Part shown: positions 7,905 to 14,908 of the stretch, piece by piece
How the letters are laid out: each line of letters starts with the position of its first letter
Numbering within the stretch: the stretch's first letter is position 1
Assembly: GCA_946545035.1 (NCBI GenBank)
Contig: CAMNND010000012.1
Span: 1-15,766 of the forward strand
Direction: 5' to 3'
Origin: an uncultured Clostridium sp.
GTDB lineage: Bacteria; Bacillota; Clostridia; TANB77; CAG-508
DNA: 15,766 nt
Notes under the pieces: generated by a model
Database searches by the model: none
Told to the model about the DNA's origin: nothing
Seen by the model: only the letters and a program-made list of their open reading frames with translations
Position numbers and translations under genes: made by a program

Positions 7905-7981
7905 AAGCTTGCTAATTTAACTATATTCAGGACTTTTAGTTCATAGAATTAATATAGATAAATTTGGAATGGAGGTCACAT

Positions 7982-9613
7982 ATGATAGAAATAAAATACA
8001 AAGACCAGATTATAAATACTGAAAAAACAAAAGTAATCGATTTATTTAGGGATGAGATAGAAAAGAATAGTATAATAGCATGTAAATATAATAATGAAGT
8101 TAAATCGTTAAATTTTGAGTTAACTCAAAATGGAACAATTGAATTATTAGATATTTCTGATAGAGATGGAAGACGTATATATATAAGGGGGCTTGTATAT
8201 GTACTTTCAAAAGCATTTGAAAGCTTATATCCAGATACGAAAACAACTGTTAACTATCAACTATCTAATTCAATGCTATGTGAAGTGGTTGATGCTGAAG
8301 TTACGGATGAGATGATAGAAAATATAAATAGAAAATTTAAAGAAATCGTAGATAAAGATATTCCAATCATAAAAAGAGAGATGACTAAACAAGAAGCAAA
8401 GGAATTTTATAGCGTTGAAAAGAATGAAAAAGGAAAGCTACAGATTGAATACGGAAAGAAAAATACTGTAAGTTTATATTTTTGTGAGGACTACTATAAT
8501 TACTTCTACGGTATTTTACCAATATCAACGGGATTTGCTAAAATATATGAAATAGTCAAATATCATGATGGTATTTTGATAAGATATCCAAGTAAAACAG
8601 AGCCAAATAAACTTCCAGTTTTTGAAGAAAATAATAAATTATTGGAAACACTCGATGAATATGAAGATCTACATGAATTTTTACATGTTCAAACATTATA
8701 TAAATTAAATAGAATAATAAAAAGAAACAAGATTAAAGAATATATATTATTAGATGAAGCATTACATGAGAAGAAACTTGCTAAAATTGCTGATGATATT
8801 GTTAGTAGGAAAAAGGTTAAAGTTGTTCTAATTGCTGGACCTTCTTCATCAGGTAAGACAACTTTTGCACATAGATTAGGAATACAACTAAGATTAAATG
8901 GGTTAAAACCGGTCACATTATCGGTTGATAATTATTTTGTTGAACGTCCAGACAATCCAAGGGATGAAGATGGAAATTATGATTTCGAATGCATAGAAGC
9001 AATTGATACTAAGTTATTTAATGAGCATATTTTAAAATTATTAAATGGTGAAGAAGTTGAAGTTCCAACTTTTGATTTTGAAGTAGGTACTAAACGATAT
9101 AATGGTGAAAAAATGAGACTTAAAGATGATCAAATTCTTGTTATAGAAGGTATTCATTGTTTAAATGATAAGCTTACACCTTTAATTCCAAAAGATCAAA
9201 AGTACAAAATATATATAAGTTGTTTAACTGTATTAAATTTAGATTATAATAATAGAATTTCAACAACAGATTCAAGATTAATAAGAAGAATTGTTAGAGA
9301 TAGTCAGTTTAGAGGATATAGGGCACTTCATACTCTACAAATGTGGGATTCAGTTAATAGAGGTGAGGCAAATAATATTTTCCCATATCAAGAACAAGCT
9401 GATAGTATGTTTAATTCATCTTTAATATACGAGCTTGCTGTGCTTAAAGATTATGCATTACCATTATTAAGAGAGATAGGAAATGATTGCCCAGAGTATT
9501 CAGAAGCTAAAAAATTGATATCAATGCTTGAGTATTTTGAATCTGTTCCTGCTGATTATGTTCCAGCAAATTCTTTATTAAGAGAATTTTTAGGAGGAAG
9601 TATTTTTTATTAA
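7982..9613 (+). CDS. Nucleoside (uridine-kinase-like) kinase with threonyl-tRNA-synthetase-like N-terminus
   Basis: This 543-residue protein joins three parts. Residues 1-60 resemble a TGS domain. About 60-200 resemble the second additional domain of threonyl-tRNA synthetase (REMTKQEAKEFYS, FYYGILPISTGFAKIYEIV region). About 280-500 form a P-loop kinase of the phosphoribulokinase/uridine kinase family: Walker A GPSSSGKTT at 286-294, then VDNYFVERPDNPRDEDGNYDFE and VIEGIHCLND. Such fusions are usually annotated as nucleoside or uridine kinases in Clostridia and Thermotoga; the substrate and the role of the TGS part are not settled. The ATG at 7982 has GGAGGT 5 nt upstream; the longer frame from TTG 7964 would put the ribosome site inside the gene. 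It is the first gene of a tight four-gene run, with 22 nt to the next gene. Confidence 0.9.
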   Translation: MIEIKYKDQIINTEKTKVIDLFRDEIEKNSIIACKYNNEVKSLNFELTQNGTIELLDISDRDGRRIYIRGLVYVLSKAFESLYPDTKTTVNYQLSNSMLCEVVDAEVTDEMIENINRKFKEIVDKDIPIIKREMTKQEAKEFYSVEKNEKGKLQIEYGKKNTVSLYFCEDYYNYFYGILPISTGFAKIYEIVKYHDGILIRYPSKTEPNKLPVFEENNKLLETLDEYEDLHEFLHVQTLYKLNRIIKRNKIKEYILLDEALHEKKLAKIADDIVSRKKVKVVLIAGPSSSGKTTFAHRLGIQLRLNGLKPVTLSVDNYFVERPDNPRDEDGNYDFECIEAIDTKLFNEHILKLLNGEEVEVPTFDFEVGTKRYNGEKMRLKDDQILVIEGIHCLNDKLTPLIPKDQKYKIYISCLTVLNLDYNNRISTTDSRLIRRIVRDSQFRGYRALHTLQMWDSVNRGEANNIFPYQEQADSMFNSSLIYELAVLKDYALPLLREIGNDCPEYSEAKKLISMLEYFESVPADYVPANSLLREFLGGSIFY

Positions 9614-9635
9614 TTAGAAAGGATGATAGCTTTTT

Positions 9636-9956
9636 ATGGAAAAAAGTCTATTCACAAAAATTGATGAGGAGTTTGTGTGTGAAAATTGTGGAAAACATGT
9701 ACCAAAATTAAACTATACATGTAGAAACCATTGTCCATATTGTTTACATTCTAAACATGTTGATGTTAATCCCGGTGATAGAAGTGAAGAATGTCATGGA
9801 TTACTTGAGCCTATAGGAATTGAAATAAGTCCTAAAAAAGGATATGTAATTGTATTTAAGTGTAAAAAATGTGGAATGGTACGAAAAAATAAAGCTGCAA
9901 ACGACGATAATATGGATTTAATTATAAAGTTAAGTGCAAATAATGATATATTGTAA
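9636..9956 (+). CDS. RNHCP domain zinc-binding protein
   Basis: A 106-residue protein containing the family-naming RNHCP string at residues 30-34. Paired cysteines can bind zinc: Cys15/Cys18 (CENC), Cys29, Cys33/Cys36 (CPYC), Cys53 and Cys76/Cys79 (CKKC). These suggest two zinc sites, one in the N-terminal half and one including the C-terminal CKKC. The family is widespread in Firmicutes and Actinobacteria but has no assigned biochemical role; RNA or nucleic acid binding is only a guess from the zinc-ribbon look. The ribosome site AGAAAGGAT lies about 12 nt before the ATG, a longer spacing than its neighbours. Gaps of 22 nt upstream and 17 nt downstream place it in one transcript with the nucleoside kinase and pgsA. 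Confidence 0.9.
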   Translation: MEKSLFTKIDEEFVCENCGKHVPKLNYTCRNHCPYCLHSKHVDVNPGDRSEECHGLLEPIGIEISPKKGYVIVFKCKKCGMVRKNKAANDDNMDLIIKLSANNDIL

Positions 9957-9973
9957 ATTAAAGGAGAAAAGAT

Positions 9974-10582
9974 ATGAATTTACCAAATAAATTAACGGTG
10001 TTTAGAATTCTACTAGTACCAATAATGGTTATAATACCATATTTACCAATTGATGGAGAATTAAAAATAGCAACATTATCAATTCCAATGGCTTGGATAA
10101 TTATAAATTTAATATTTATTCTTGCATCAATTACTGATAAACTTGATGGATATTTAGCAAGATCAAGAAATCAAGTAACAACATTTGGAAAATTTTTAGA
10201 TCCGATAGCAGATAAAATTTTAGTTCTTGCGGCTATGATCATGCTTGTGGCTGATGGAAGACTTCCAGCTTGGATTCCAGTAATAGTACTATTTAGAGAA
10301 TTTCTAGTATCAGGATATAGATTGCTTGAAGTAGAGAATTCAGGTAAAGTAGTAGCAGCATCAATGTGGGGAAAATTAAAAACGGTTACACAAATGATTG
10401 GATTAATAATTGCATTTATAGATATGAATGCATTTGGAAGTTTCTTTAGTGGTAATCTTTCAGGAATATCACTTGTTATCAATATAATAAGTACAGTTAT
10501 AATTTTTGTATCTGTTATTGCAACAATTTTTTCAGGATGGGACTACTTAAAAAATGGAAAAGATTTACTAAAAGATATGTAG
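9974..10582 (+). CDS. pgsA: CDP-diacylglycerol--glycerol-3-phosphate 3-phosphatidyltransferase
   Basis: PgsA makes phosphatidylglycerol phosphate from CDP-diacylglycerol and glycerol-3-phosphate, the committed step to phosphatidylglycerol and cardiolipin in the membrane. The complete CDP-alcohol phosphatidyltransferase signature is present: Asp55, Asp58, Gly59, Ala62, Arg63, Gly72, Asp76 and Asp80 in TDKLDGYLARSR...FGKFLDPIADK. The N-terminus MNLPNKLTVFRILLVP is typical of PgsA rather than of serine or cardiolipin relatives. Several hydrophobic segments (about 8-25, 35-52, 80-110, 130-152, 165-190) fit a six-helix membrane enzyme. At 202 residues it is of usual length. The ribosome site AAAGGAG lies about 7 nt before the ATG. 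It overlaps no gene and is third in the operon that begins with the nucleoside kinase. Confidence 0.96.
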   Translation: MNLPNKLTVFRILLVPIMVIIPYLPIDGELKIATLSIPMAWIIINLIFILASITDKLDGYLARSRNQVTTFGKFLDPIADKILVLAAMIMLVADGRLPAWIPVIVLFREFLVSGYRLLEVENSGKVVAASMWGKLKTVTQMIGLIIAFIDMNAFGSFFSGNLSGISLVINIISTVIIFVSVIATIFSGWDYLKNGKDLLKDM

Positions 10583-10594
10583 AAGGTTGATGTA

Positions 10595-11335
10595 ATGGAT
10601 ATAAGATTAATAAATAAAAAATGTACGAATTGTGGAGCAAATTTAAAGTTAAGTTGGAATGATACAACTGTAAAATGTGATTATTGCAATACACAATATT
10701 TGGTTGAACATGAGAAGAATAATATGTATAAGCCAACTGATAATCCAAATGAAAGAAGATTGTATGTAAACACAGCAACAGAAATTTTAAAGTGGATTAG
10801 TAGAATTTTAATAGGCGTAATGATTGCTTGTTTTGGATTTGCCATTATGTCTTTTTCAAGTCCAATATATGGAGTCATGTTAGTTGTTGCTGGAATTTTA
10901 ACAATGCTTCCATACACTCTAAAAATATTTTTTGGACATATATATGTTAAAATCGCAATTATTGCTGTACTTGCGATATGGGGATTTATGGCAGGTGCAA
11001 TAAATTCTTATAAATTACCAAAAGAGTTCCAGGGGGTATATAAATCTGAGACAACAAATTTAACAGTTGAAATTAAAGGAAATAAAATTATCGTTAATGA
11101 TAATGGTCATGTAGTAAAAGAAGAATTATATACTTGGAGTGAAACATATGGACATATTGTTTACTATAATATAAAAGTTAATAACGGAGAGTATAATTTT
11201 AGAATATGTGTTAACCCTGGAAAAGGATATCAGTTCTATCAAGCTGAAAGAATATGGAGTAATGAGGGAATGCATTATTTCTACAATACAAAAAATAAAA
11301 CGGATGAATATGTTCTTGGAGAATTTTCATACTAG
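10595..11335 (+). CDS. Zinc-ribbon membrane protein, function unknown
   Basis: This 246-residue protein starts with a cytoplasmic zinc ribbon, Cys10-x2-Cys13 and Cys28-x2-Cys31 (CTNCGANL, CDYCNTQY), followed by a polar linker. Three hydrophobic helices lie at about 69-88, 90-108 and 116-136. A C-terminal domain of about 110 residues is beta-rich and aromatic (EFQGVYKSETTNLTVEIKGN, YNFRICVNPGKGYQFYQAER). With three helices the C-terminal part should lie outside if the ribbon is inside. Such ribbon-plus-helices proteins are common in Clostridia and mostly unassigned. The ATG follows AGAAGG by about 7 nt, and the pgsA stop is only 12 nt upstream, so it is probably the last gene of that operon. 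A long hairpin follows at 11369. Confidence 0.85.
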   Translation: MDIRLINKKCTNCGANLKLSWNDTTVKCDYCNTQYLVEHEKNNMYKPTDNPNERRLYVNTATEILKWISRILIGVMIACFGFAIMSFSSPIYGVMLVVAGILTMLPYTLKIFFGHIYVKIAIIAVLAIWGFMAGAINSYKLPKEFQGVYKSETTNLTVEIKGNKIIVNDNGHVVKEELYTWSETYGHIVYYNIKVNNGEYNFRICVNPGKGYQFYQAERIWSNEGMHYFYNTKNKTDEYVLGEFSY

Positions 11336-11368
11336 GTTATAGATTATTTATAAAAATGATGTTAAAAT

Positions 11369-11423
11369 TACCTCAAAGAAATTTACAAGTAGAATCTTGT
11401 AAAAAATTCTTTGAGGTATTTTT
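11369..11423 (+). terminator. Long hairpin terminator or attenuator ahead of ligA
   Basis: The outer stem is 12 bp (11369-11380 with 11407-11418). An asymmetric internal loop (1 against 3 bases) leads to an inner 8-bp stem (11382-11389 with 11396-11403) with the 6-nt loop TAGAAT. Five T follow (11419-11423). It ends 22 nt before ligA, and no convincing promoter lies between it and ligA, so some read-through may be needed to express ligA. Confidence 0.8.
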
Positions 11424-11445
11424 ACATTAGAAAAGAGGATATAGA

Positions 11446-13443
11446 ATGGATAGTACACAAGCAAAGAATAGAATAGAAGAGCTTAGAAAAACTTTAGAGT
11501 ATCATGCAAAAAAATATTATGATGAAGATAAGCCAGAAATATCTGACTTTGAATATGATATGATGATGAATGAACTTAAAAATCTAGAAAAACAATTCCC
11601 AGAATTGGTAAGCTCTGATTCATTAACTCAAAAAGTTGGAGGTCATGTTAAAGAAGGATTTACAGAGGTAACTCATGAAGTGCCACTTCAAAGTTTGCAA
11701 GATGTTTTTTCATTTGAAGAATTAAAAGATTTTGATGATAGAGTTCGAAAACAATTAAGTGATAATGGAGAAAAATTAAAATATGTTGTTGAAACAAAAA
11801 TAGATGGATTATCTATGGCTGTTGAATATATTAATGGAAAGTTTGTAAGAGCAGCTACAAGAGGAAATGGGTTAATTGGAGAAGACGTTACAAATAATGC
11901 TAAAACTATAAAAACGATTCCAATGGAACTCCCAGAGCCAGTTAATCTTATTGTAAGAGGGGAAGTATTCATCGGAGCCGAAGAATTTGAAAAACTAAAT
12001 GAAGAGCGTGAGATATTAGGACAAACTTTATTTGCAAATGCTCGTAATGCAGCAGCCGGATCATTAAGACAATTAGATTCTAAAGTTACTGCAACAAGAC
12101 CACTAGATATGTTTATTTTTAATATACAAAGATTAACTGATAATAAATTCAATTCACATTATGAACAATTATTATACTTGGAAAAATTAGGATTTAATGT
12201 AAATCCAGTAAAAATTCTTTGTAATACAATTGATGAAGCGATAGAAGCAATAAAAAAGATAGGTGATGATAGAGAAAACCTTGGCTTTGGTATTGATGGG
12301 GCTGTTGTAAAAGTTGATAACTTGGATTACAGAGAAGAGCTTGGACAAACTTTTAAGACTCCAAGATGGGCAATAGCATATAAATACCCACCAGAGCAAA
12401 AGGAAACATTATTAAAAGATATAATTTGCCAAGTTGGAAGAACGGGAGCAATTACTCCAATGGCTATATTAGAGCCTGTTAAAGTTGCTGGGTCTACAAT
12501 ATCGAAAACCACATTACATAATGAGGATTTTGTTATAGAAAAAGACCTTATGATAGGGGATCGAGTTATAATTCAAAAGGCAGGAGATGTTATCCCAGAA
12601 GTTGTTGAGGTGGTTAAATCAAAAAGAACTGGAAATGAAAAGAAATTTGAAATGCCAAAGTTTTGTCCTGTGTGTGGAGCTCCAACAACTCGTGAAGAAG
12701 GAGAAGCGGTAACTCGTTGTACAGGAATAGAGTGTAGTGCTAAAGCTTTAAGAAATATAGTACACTTTGCTTCCAAAGAGGGGATGGAAATTGATGGACT
12801 TGGTTATAGCATAATTGAACAATTAATCGATAGAAAATTAGTTACAAAAATTTCTGATATATACGAACTTGAACTTGAAGATGTAGCATCATTAAAGAAA
12901 AATGGAAAAAAATTTGCTCAAAATTTAATAGACGCGATTAATAGAAGTAAATCAAATGATTTATCTAAGTTGTTAACTGGTCTTGGAATTCGTCATATAG
13001 GGGCAAAGTCTGCAAAAGCACTTGCAAGAAAATATAGAAATATAGATAACTTAATAAATGCATCACTAGAAGAGCTATCCGTTCAAAATGATATTGGTGA
13101 AGTAATGGCAAAGAGCATATATGAATTTTTCAGAGAAGATCAAACAATAGACTTAATTAACAAACTAAAAGAGGCTGGTGTTAACATGGAATCTCTTGAA
13201 GAGGAGAGCAATGATAAAAGATTTGAAGGTATGACATTTGTTTTAACTGGAACGCTTGCTAAATATTCAAGAACAGAAGCATCAGACATTATAGAAAAGA
13301 TGGGAGGAAAAACATCTGGATCAGTATCAAAGAAAACAACATATGTATTAGCTGGAGAGGACGCTGGAAGTAAGCTAATAAAAGCCCAAAGTTTAGGTGT
13401 TGAAGTAATAACAGAAGAGCAATTTGAAGAGATGATAAAATAG
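11446..13443 (+). CDS. ligA: NAD-dependent DNA ligase LigA
   Basis: LigA seals nicks in duplex DNA using NAD+, joining Okazaki fragments and finishing repair. All family parts are seen in 665 residues. An N-terminal Ia domain (1-65, with YYDEDKPEISDFEYD) binds NMN. The adenylation site ETKIDG has catalytic Lys118. An OB-fold region (about 310-400, with QVGRTGAITPMAILEPV) follows. The four-Cys zinc finger is Cys407, Cys410, Cys425 and Cys430. A helix-hairpin-helix region spans about 435-580 (LGIRHIGAKSAKALA), and a C-terminal BRCT domain about 588-665 (FEGMTFVLTGTL...). Length and motifs are normal and nothing is missing. The ATG has GAGGAT 7 nt upstream. It stands 12 nt ahead of a small gene that probably shares its transcript. 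Confidence 0.98.
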   Translation: MDSTQAKNRIEELRKTLEYHAKKYYDEDKPEISDFEYDMMMNELKNLEKQFPELVSSDSLTQKVGGHVKEGFTEVTHEVPLQSLQDVFSFEELKDFDDRVRKQLSDNGEKLKYVVETKIDGLSMAVEYINGKFVRAATRGNGLIGEDVTNNAKTIKTIPMELPEPVNLIVRGEVFIGAEEFEKLNEEREILGQTLFANARNAAAGSLRQLDSKVTATRPLDMFIFNIQRLTDNKFNSHYEQLLYLEKLGFNVNPVKILCNTIDEAIEAIKKIGDDRENLGFGIDGAVVKVDNLDYREELGQTFKTPRWAIAYKYPPEQKETLLKDIICQVGRTGAITPMAILEPVKVAGSTISKTTLHNEDFVIEKDLMIGDRVIIQKAGDVIPEVVEVVKSKRTGNEKKFEMPKFCPVCGAPTTREEGEAVTRCTGIECSAKALRNIVHFASKEGMEIDGLGYSIIEQLIDRKLVTKISDIYELELEDVASLKKNGKKFAQNLIDAINRSKSNDLSKLLTGLGIRHIGAKSAKALARKYRNIDNLINASLEELSVQNDIGEVMAKSIYEFFREDQTIDLINKLKEAGVNMESLEEESNDKRFEGMTFVLTGTLAKYSRTEASDIIEKMGGKTSGSVSKKTTYVLAGEDAGSKLIKAQSLGVEVITEEQFEEMIK

Positions 13444-13455
13444 AAAGGAAGCAAC

Positions 13456-13695
13456 ATGAACGATTATACTTTTGAAAGATTTGAAGAGGATTTAGATTGT
13501 GGATATCAAATATTTTTTACATATGTTAGAAATAGATATGTTGTATTTAAGACAGCAGAAAATAGTTATACACAAAAACTTATAACAGAACATTCAAAAA
13601 ATCCTCAGCCAAGAATACAAATAGTGACACATAAGAGAATATTTGAGATGTTTCCGTTCATGGAAGATTTTGAATATAAGGTTGACTCTGTTTAA
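13456..13695 (+). CDS. Small hypothetical protein downstream of ligA
   Basis: I do not recognise this 79-residue protein. It is rich in aromatic residues (Phe and Tyr, e.g. GYQIFFTYVRNRYVVFKT), has no signal peptide or membrane helix, and reads as a small beta-alpha fold ending in KRIFEMFPFMEDFEYKVDSV. The ATG follows AGAAAGGAAG by about 5 nt, and only 12 nt separate it from the ligA stop, so it is probably co-transcribed and translationally near-coupled with ligA. Its last codons contain the -35 box of the next promoter. No role can be assigned. Confidence 0.75.
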   Translation: MNDYTFERFEEDLDCGYQIFFTYVRNRYVVFKTAENSYTQKLITEHSKNPQPRIQIVTHKRIFEMFPFMEDFEYKVDSV

Positions 13696-13711
13696 TTATT
13701 TTGTGTATAAT
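13682..13711 (+). promoter_or_regulatory. Promoter of the lipoprotein gene
   Basis: TTGACT (13682-13687), an 18-bp spacer and a perfect TATAAT (13706-13711). The -35 box lies inside the last codons of the upstream small gene. A second TTGATT/TATAAT pair (13716-13721 and 13738-13743, 16-bp spacer) follows, but it would leave only about 15 nt of leader. Confidence 0.7.
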
Positions 13712-13765
13712 ATATTTGATTTATTATAATTTTTATGTATAATAAACAGGGAGGGGGGTGAAAAT

Positions 13766-14158
13766 ATGAAGAAATTATTAAAAATTACTAGCCTATTAGC
13801 TGTTGTTGCAATGTTATTATTAGCTTTAACAGGATGTGGTGGTAAAAAAATTGTTGGAACTATGGATGATGATAAAGGTAAAGCTACAGCTGTTGCAACT
13901 TTCGATAGCAAAGACAAATTAAAAGAATTCAAAATCACATATAATTATAAAGATAAAGATGAGGCTGAAGACGATTATGAGGACATTAAAGATATGTTCG
14001 AAGAAATCGGCGGTAAAGTTAAAAAGAGCGGTAAGAAAATTACTGTAACAATCAAAGGAAAAGACCTTGCTAAACAAAAAGATGTTGATTTAGATGAACT
14101 TGATAGAGAGTACATGGAAGAAGCAATCGAGGACATGGGATTTGAAATAAAAGATTAA
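13766..14158 (+). CDS. Small predicted lipoprotein
   Basis: This 130-residue protein has a lipoprotein signal peptide: MKKLLK, a hydrophobic core, and the lipobox LTGC with Cys24 as the likely lipidated residue. The mature part (about 106 residues) is highly charged, Lys/Asp/Glu-rich, with an early beta region (KATAVATFDSKDKLKEFKITYNY) and a helical region (DEAEDDYEDIKDMFEEIGG). It loosely resembles the small YehR/DUF1307-type lipoproteins of Firmicutes, but I cannot confirm membership. It should be anchored to the outer face of the membrane. The ribosome site is unusually G-rich (GGGAGGGGGG at about 13749-13758) and the promoter near consensus, which together suggest strong expression. It has its own terminator, so it is a single-gene unit. 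Confidence 0.85.
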   Translation: MKKLLKITSLLAVVAMLLLALTGCGGKKIVGTMDDDKGKATAVATFDSKDKLKEFKITYNYKDKDEAEDDYEDIKDMFEEIGGKVKKSGKKITVTIKGKDLAKQKDVDLDELDREYMEEAIEDMGFEIKD

Positions 14159-14171
14159 TTTAAAAATAAAA

Positions 14172-14205
14172 GGTACAAAAGTTATATTTCTTTTGTACTT
14201 TTTTT
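14172..14205 (+). terminator. Intrinsic terminator after the lipoprotein gene
   Basis: GTACAAAAG (14173-14181) pairs with CTTTTGTAC (14190-14198) around an 8-nt loop. A G-T pair (14172/14199) can extend the stem, and seven T follow (14199-14205). The descending arm also contains the -35 box of the next promoter. Confidence 0.85.
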
Positions 14206-14221
14206 ATTTTTGTGATATAGA
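14193..14221 (+). promoter_or_regulatory. Extended -10 promoter of the repeat-protein gene, inside the terminator
   Basis: TTGTAC (14193-14198), 17-bp spacer, TATAGA (14216-14221) preceded by TGA at 14213-14215, an extended -10 element. The short gap before the ATG at 14240 leaves a leader of about 12 nt holding GGGTGA. Confidence 0.5.
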
Positions 14222-14239
14222 TATATTGGGTGAATAATA

Positions 14240-14779
14240 ATGGAAGAATCTGAGATAGAAGAGGTAAAAAAATATTCAAATGATAAAGAAAAGATGCTTG
14301 AGTACGTAAAAAAAGATGGTTTAGCACTTGAATGGGCATCGGATGAATTAAGAAATGATAAAGAGCTTGTTATGGAAGCAGTTAAATGTGATGGTGGAGC
14401 TCTAGAGTTTGCTAGTGACAATCTAAAAGGAGATAAAGACATATTACTTGCTGCCGTTGAGATTAAGGGATGGGTATTATGCTATGCGAGTGAAGAGCTT
14501 CAGGATGATAAGGATGTTGTATTAAAAGCTGCCGAAAGGGATGGTCAAGTCCTTTATTATGCAAGTCCAAAATTAAGAGATGATAAAGATGTTGTGCTTG
14601 CCGCAGTATCTAATAAAGCAATTATTTTAAAGTATGCAAGCCACAGATTAAGAGCAGATAAAGATATAGCAATTGCTGCAATAAAACAAAACAAGAGCTC
14701 TTTTAGTTATATAGCAGATGAAATAAAGAATGATGAAGATATTCAAAATATTATAAATCCTCCAGCAGAGGAACAATAA
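14240..14779 (+). CDS. DUF4116-type repeat protein
   Basis: This 179-residue protein is almost entirely a tandem repeat with an exact 25-residue period. The Asp-Lys that opens each unit falls at residues 15, 40, 65, 90, 115 and 140, and a partial seventh unit begins at 165 (DED). Each unit reads roughly DK(D/E)-hydrophobic-AA-x3-DG-xxL-x-(Y/F/W)AS-xx-L(R/K)xD, the DUF4116 pattern. The units are predicted helical and should stack into a small solenoid suited to protein binding. No enzyme motif, signal peptide or membrane segment is seen. The ribosome site is GGGTGA, about 6 nt before the ATG. DUF4116 is often found in large numbers in protists and some gut bacteria, with no known function. A shift in repeat number between strains is likely. 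Confidence 0.85.
   Translation: MEESEIEEVKKYSNDKEKMLEYVKKDGLALEWASDELRNDKELVMEAVKCDGGALEFASDNLKGDKDILLAAVEIKGWVLCYASEELQDDKDVVLKAAERDGQVLYYASPKLRDDKDVVLAAVSNKAIILKYASHRLRADKDIAIAAIKQNKSSFSYIADEIKNDEDIQNIINPPAEEQ
14315..14764 (+). repeat. Six 75-bp coding repeats (25-residue period)
   Basis: Units start at the codons for residues 26, 51, 76, 101, 126 and 151, in phase with Asp-Lys at 15 + 25n and Ala-Ser at 33 + 25n. The period is exact at the protein level, while the DNA units have diverged, so the repeats look old and held by selection rather than recently expanded. The last unit lacks the DG and the canonical AS (it reads IA). Confidence 0.6.
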
Positions 14780-14794
14780 AATTAAGAAATAAGA

Positions 14795-14823
14795 TTGAAA
14801 ATGTACTAAAAACATAGTATAAT
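14795..14823 (+). promoter_or_regulatory. Promoter of the 65-residue protein unit
   Basis: TTGAAA (14795-14800), an exact 17-bp spacer and a perfect TATAAT (14818-14823). Transcription should start near 14830, giving a leader of about 79 nt before the ATG at 14909. Confidence 0.85.
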
Positions 14824-14829
14824 TAGCAT

Positions 14830-14901
14830 CTGCAGGAGGACGAGTACCTGCCAGGGTATTTAGCCAATGCTCAAGGCTTTCTGTGATTTTCATAAAGGAG
14901 G
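14830..14901 (+). promoter_or_regulatory. Structured, GC-richer 5' leader
   Basis: The leader has more G and C than its surroundings. It can form GCAGG (14832-14836) pairing with CCTGC (14847-14851), and AGCC (14862-14865) pairing with GGCT (14875-14878). An AGGAGG at 14834-14839 sits inside the first hairpin with no start codon after it. The real ribosome site AAGGAGG (14895-14901) is free. I do not recognise a known riboswitch class. Confidence 0.4.
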
Positions 14902-14908
14902 TTTCTGT

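Noticed and set aside
7964..7981. TTG start 18 bases before the nucleoside kinase ATG
   Set aside because: The GGAGGT ribosome site at 7971-7976 would be inside the coding region; ATG 7982 is properly spaced from it.
14832..14851. ACGA in a hairpin loop, as in guanidine-II (mini-ykkC) riboswitches
   Set aside because: That class needs two matching hairpins with closed ACGR tetraloops; here the loop is 10 nt and the second hairpin has no ACGR.
14867..14908. Upstream in-frame ATG extending the 65-residue protein
   Set aside because: Only a weak AGGG lies upstream, while ATG 14909 follows a full AAGGAGG at ideal distance. It was kept only as a regulatory possibility.
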